From assembly GCA_019352125.1 (NCBI GenBank), contig JABBNV010000078.1, positions 1,653 through 10,431 of the forward strand: a DNA stretch of 8,779 nt, in the 5' to 3' direction. This document shows positions 6,340 through 8,779 of the stretch, piece after piece. The notes beneath the pieces are model-generated. The model was given only the letters and a program-made list of their open reading frames with translations. It did no database searches and was not told the DNA's origin. Made by a program: the position numbers and the translations under genes. The stretch comes from Acidobacteriota bacterium (GTDB taxonomy: Bacteria > Actinomycetota > Actinomycetes > Actinomycetales > Micrococcaceae). Numbering within the stretch: position 1 is the first letter of the stretch; each line of letters begins with the position of its first letter.

Positions 6340-8779
6340 TCCGGGCAATGGAACCTGCGCTGACGCCGGAGCTTGAGGCGCTCTTGCATGCTTGGTTACC
6401 GCAGCAGCGGTGGTTCCCGGTGAAGAGCGGTGAGTTCTCCCTCACACCGAGTGCGCGGATGGCCGTTGGTGAACCCTCGGCGCTGGTGGGGTTGGAAATC
6501 ATTATCCTCACGCTGCACTTCACCGCATCGGATGGCTCCGCGCGCAGCGAGGTTATTCAAGTTCCGCTGAGCAACAGGTCTGCTGAATTGGGTACCGCAG
6601 ACCTTGCTTTGGTGGGCCAGTTGGTGGATCAGGAGCATGGCGAGCGGTGGGTCTATGACGCGCTCCACGATCCGGTATTTGTTGCGTCCTGGCTGGATTT
6701 TCTCGCAACAGAGTCACATAGTTCAGGCGCCATTGTTGGCCATTCCAGCGCGGCATTTCGGGCCAGCCGCACCCCGGGGTCGCTGGGGCGTTCACGTGTG
6801 TTGGGCGGGGAGCAGTCCAACACGTCGGTGGTGATTCCCAATTCTGCGTTGCCCGTCATTCTGAAGTTCTTTCGGGTGCTTTCCCCCGGGGACAACCCAG
6901 AAGTGGTCGTAGGATCAGCGCTAACAGAAGCGGGCTGCACGGAGGTTCCCGCCGTACACGGCTGGGCCACGGGTCAGTGGCTGGCGGGCGGGCAGCAAGT
7001 TAGCGGGCACCTGTGCGTGATGGCAGAATTCATCCGCGGTAGCGAGGACGTGTGGTCACTCGCCGTTGCCTCCGCAAGAGCCGGCTCCACCTTCACGCAC
7101 CAGGCAGTGCGCCTTGGTGCCGCGTTGGCACACGTCCATACCTCCTTGCAGGGAGCGCTGGGCAGCCACGTAGCTAGCGCCGATGAACGGGACGCACTCT
7201 TGAATGCGTTGGCCGGGCGGATCCGCTGGGCATGGGGTATGGCCGCTGCAGCGGTTGGGCCCTATGAGCAGCAGGTTGACGCTCTGCTGGCTCAGTTGCC
7301 GGAGGAAAAAGAATTGCCGCTCCTTCAGCGAATCCACGGGGACCTGCATCTGGGGCAGATATTGCACGCTGGTACGCCCGACGGTTTGGTTGCTGACCGC
7401 TGGCTGATCCTGGACTTTGAGGGCGAGCCGTTGCGGCCTGTCAGCGAACGCAACGCGGACGACGTTGCCGTGCGCGACGTCGTCGGCCTCTTGCGATCCT
7501 TTGACTATGCTGCCGCTGCGGCGCAGTCCGAGGAACCAGAGGCCGTAGCTGTTCCTGCGGGCTGGGCGGACGAGTGCGCAACTGCGCTGCTGGCCGGTTA
7601 TCAACAGGCTGGGGGCGTGGCCATTGATCAGGATTCTCCGCTGTTTCTAGCCCTCTGGCTGGACAAGGCACTGTACGAAGTTGTGTATGAACTCCGGAAT
7701 CGGCCGCACTGGGTTCACATTCCCGTTGCAGCTGTGCGCTGGGCCCTCGAACGAAACGAAAGTGGTGAACCGATGAAGAGTATCCATGGGGAAAATTCGG
7801 CAGCGAGTTCTGCTTCAGTGCCTGCGGCAGCTGTACCTGCAACACCCGGAACTGAACCTGAGCCCACGCCCACGGCTTCGGTTCCGGTGCCCGTGCCGGT
7901 AGAGGCGGATGTGCTGGCCCGGGTAGCTGAGGCGAGTTACCACGCGCCCCACTCTGTGTTGGGTGGGCACGTGGGGGACGACGGCGCCGTCACCATTCGC
8001 AGCGTGCGTCACCTGGCCTCCGCAGTCACGCTGGTGACGGAGGCAGGACGCACGCCCATGACGCACGAACTTGGCGGAGTCTGGGTAGCCACCGTTGATC
8101 CCCTCATCCCCGGCCACACCCCGGACTATCGGCTGGAGGTCGAGTACCCGGATGGGTTCATGACGTTGGCGGATGATCCCTACAGGTTCCTGCCCACCGT
8201 GGGTGAACTTGACCTGCACCTCATGGGGGAGGGCAGGCATGAATCGCTCTGGCAGGTGCTGGGAGCGCATGTTCACCGGTACCCCTCTGCCCTGGGTGAT
8301 GTACAAGGTGTGGGCTTCTCCGTCTGGGCGCCCAACGCCCAGGCCGTTCGGGTAAAGGGCGAGTTCAATAAGTGGGACGCTCGGCACCATGGAATGCGTA
8401 CGCTGGGTTCTTCCGGCGTATGGGAGCTCTTCATCCCGGATGTGGTGCCCGGAGCCCGTTACAAGTATGAAATTCTCACCCGTAGCGGTCAGTGGATCGA
8501 AAAGGCTGACCCGATGGCCTACGGCACGGAAGTTCCGCCCCTGACAGCCTCCCGGGTAGTGGAGAGCTCCTATGAGTTCAAGGACTCGGATTGGTTGGCG
8601 GCTCGTGCCCAGCGTGACCCGCACAATTCGCCCATGAGCGTCTACGAGGTACACCTAGGGTCCTGGCGGCTGGGGCTGGATTACACGCAGCTAGCCCGCG
8701 AGCTGGTGGAGTACGTGCAGTGGATGGGCTTTACGCACGTGGAGCTGATGCCCGTGGCGGAGCATCCGTTTGGTGGGTC
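6336..8779 (+). CDS. mak-glgB: Maltokinase fused in frame to 1,4-alpha-glucan branching enzyme GlgB, 3' end outside window
   Basis: I read 814 codons from the ATG at 6336 without a stop to the right edge. Residues 1 to about 478 are a maltokinase (Mak/Pep2), making maltose-1-phosphate from maltose and ATP: an N-terminal cap (WLPQQRWFPVKSG), phosphate-binding loop EQSNTSVV (159-166), ATP lysine K177 in VILKFFR, catalytic loop HGDLHLGQIL with D336, and metal-binding LDFEGEP with D360. All expected catalytic residues are present; length matches stand-alone Mak (about 455). Residues about 478-523 are a Ser/Ala/Pro/Val/Glu-rich linker ending VPVPVPV. From about 524 the sequence is GlgB: the N1 domain (ADDPYRFLP, HLMGEGRHE), CBM48 (FSVWAPNAQAV near 660-670, FNKWD, GVWELFIPDV, YKYEI), then the start of the GH13 barrel (VYEVHLGSW near 770, MGFTHVELMPVAEHPFGG). 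The GlgB catalytic Asp and Glu lie beyond the window. The fusion joins the second and last steps of the GlgE pathway. It could also be two products if the internal ATG at 7773 is used. Domain calls are secure; bifunctionality is inferred. Confidence 0.93.
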   Translation, partial: MIRAMEPALTPELEALLHAWLPQQRWFPVKSGEFSLTPSARMAVGEPSALVGLEIIILTLHFTASDGSARSEVIQVPLSNRSAELGTADLALVGQLVDQEHGERWVYDALHDPVFVASWLDFLATESHSSGAIVGHSSAAFRASRTPGSLGRSRVLGGEQSNTSVVIPNSALPVILKFFRVLSPGDNPEVVVGSALTEAGCTEVPAVHGWATGQWLAGGQQVSGHLCVMAEFIRGSEDVWSLAVASARAGSTFTHQAVRLGAALAHVHTSLQGALGSHVASADERDALLNALAGRIRWAWGMAAAAVGPYEQQVDALLAQLPEEKELPLLQRIHGDLHLGQILHAGTPDGLVADRWLILDFEGEPLRPVSERNADDVAVRDVVGLLRSFDYAAAAAQSEEPEAVAVPAGWADECATALLAGYQQAGGVAIDQDSPLFLALWLDKALYEVVYELRNRPHWVHIPVAAVRWALERNESGEPMKSIHGENSAASSASVPAAAVPATPGTEPEPTPTASVPVPVPVEADVLARVAEASYHAPHSVLGGHVGDDGAVTIRSVRHLASAVTLVTEAGRTPMTHELGGVWVATVDPLIPGHTPDYRLEVEYPDGFMTLADDPYRFLPTVGELDLHLMGEGRHESLWQVLGAHVHRYPSALGDVQGVGFSVWAPNAQAVRVKGEFNKWDARHHGMRTLGSSGVWELFIPDVVPGARYKYEILTRSGQWIEKADPMAYGTEVPPLTASRVVESSYEFKDSDWLAARAQRDPHNSPMSVYEVHLGSWRLGLDYTQLARELVEYVQWMGFTHVELMPVAEHPFGG
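7764..7775 (+). promoter_or_regulatory. Possible internal translation start for GlgB
   Basis: At the end of the kinase domain, GGTGA (7764-7768) precedes an in-frame ATG (7773, residue 480) by 4 bases. GGTGA can pair with the anti-Shine-Dalgarno of 16S rRNA. Initiation here would give a free GlgB starting MKSIHGENS, in addition to the fusion. The ATG is followed by A, giving ATGA with a TGA in another frame, the same form as the treS-kinase overlap. The match is short and may be chance. Confidence 0.25.

Noticed and set aside
7740..7910. Frameshift or assembly error producing an artificial kinase-GlgB fusion
   Set aside because: Both domains are in the same frame with no stop or frame change. 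The linker has normal coding composition and a plausible Pro-rich character, so a natural fusion is the simpler reading, although raw sequence alone cannot exclude an indel.
7815..8654. 279-codon minus-strand open frame inside the GlgB part
   Set aside because: Codon-aligned antisense of the linker, N1 and CBM48 regions. No family resemblance; the plus-strand reading is clearly the coding one.
1..8779. Mobile elements, CRISPR arrays, tRNA or rRNA genes, defence genes
   Set aside because: None seen. Coding sequence of one metabolic pathway fills nearly the whole window, without transposase motifs, regularly spaced repeats or RNA gene signatures.

Overview
The window looks like a core metabolic locus from a high-GC Gram-positive bacterium (Actinobacteria). 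The protein sequences read like the Micrococcaceae/Arthrobacter group, but that placement is an impression from sequence, not a database result. GC content is high with strong third-position bias. Two of the three start codons used in the forward operon sit next to clear Shine-Dalgarno sequences, and genes are packed end to end.

Layout: (1) Positions 1-2183, minus strand: a GT35 alpha-glucan phosphorylase (glgP) whose last part runs off the left edge. (2) Positions 2184-2340: a 157-bp divergent intergenic region, the only non-coding stretch, with short repeats that could be operators. (3) Positions 2341-8779, plus strand: an apparent operon of glgE (GH13 maltosyltransferase), treS (GH13 trehalose synthase), and one long open frame that joins a maltokinase (Mak/Pep2) to the N-terminal part of a glycogen branching enzyme (GlgB). 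The last frame is still open at the right edge. treS follows glgE after 3 bp, and the kinase start overlaps the treS stop in an ATGA.

How the genes work together: this is the GlgE pathway. TreS interconverts trehalose and maltose, Mak phosphorylates maltose to maltose-1-phosphate, GlgE transfers maltosyl units onto alpha-1,4-glucan, and GlgB adds alpha-1,6 branches. GlgP, transcribed the other way, releases glucose-1-phosphate from the product. The locus therefore holds the whole route from trehalose to branched alpha-glucan plus the degrading enzyme. Catalytic residues are visible in GlgE, TreS and the kinase, and the PLP-lysine motif in GlgP. The GlgB active site lies beyond the window.

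I do not see an undescribed system here: every gene belongs to a known family and a known pathway. The points most worth a second look are the in-frame kinase-GlgB fusion with its Pro/Ala/Val-rich linker, a possible internal start at the GlgB junction, the basic N-terminal extension of GlgE, and the small repeats in the divergent promoter region.
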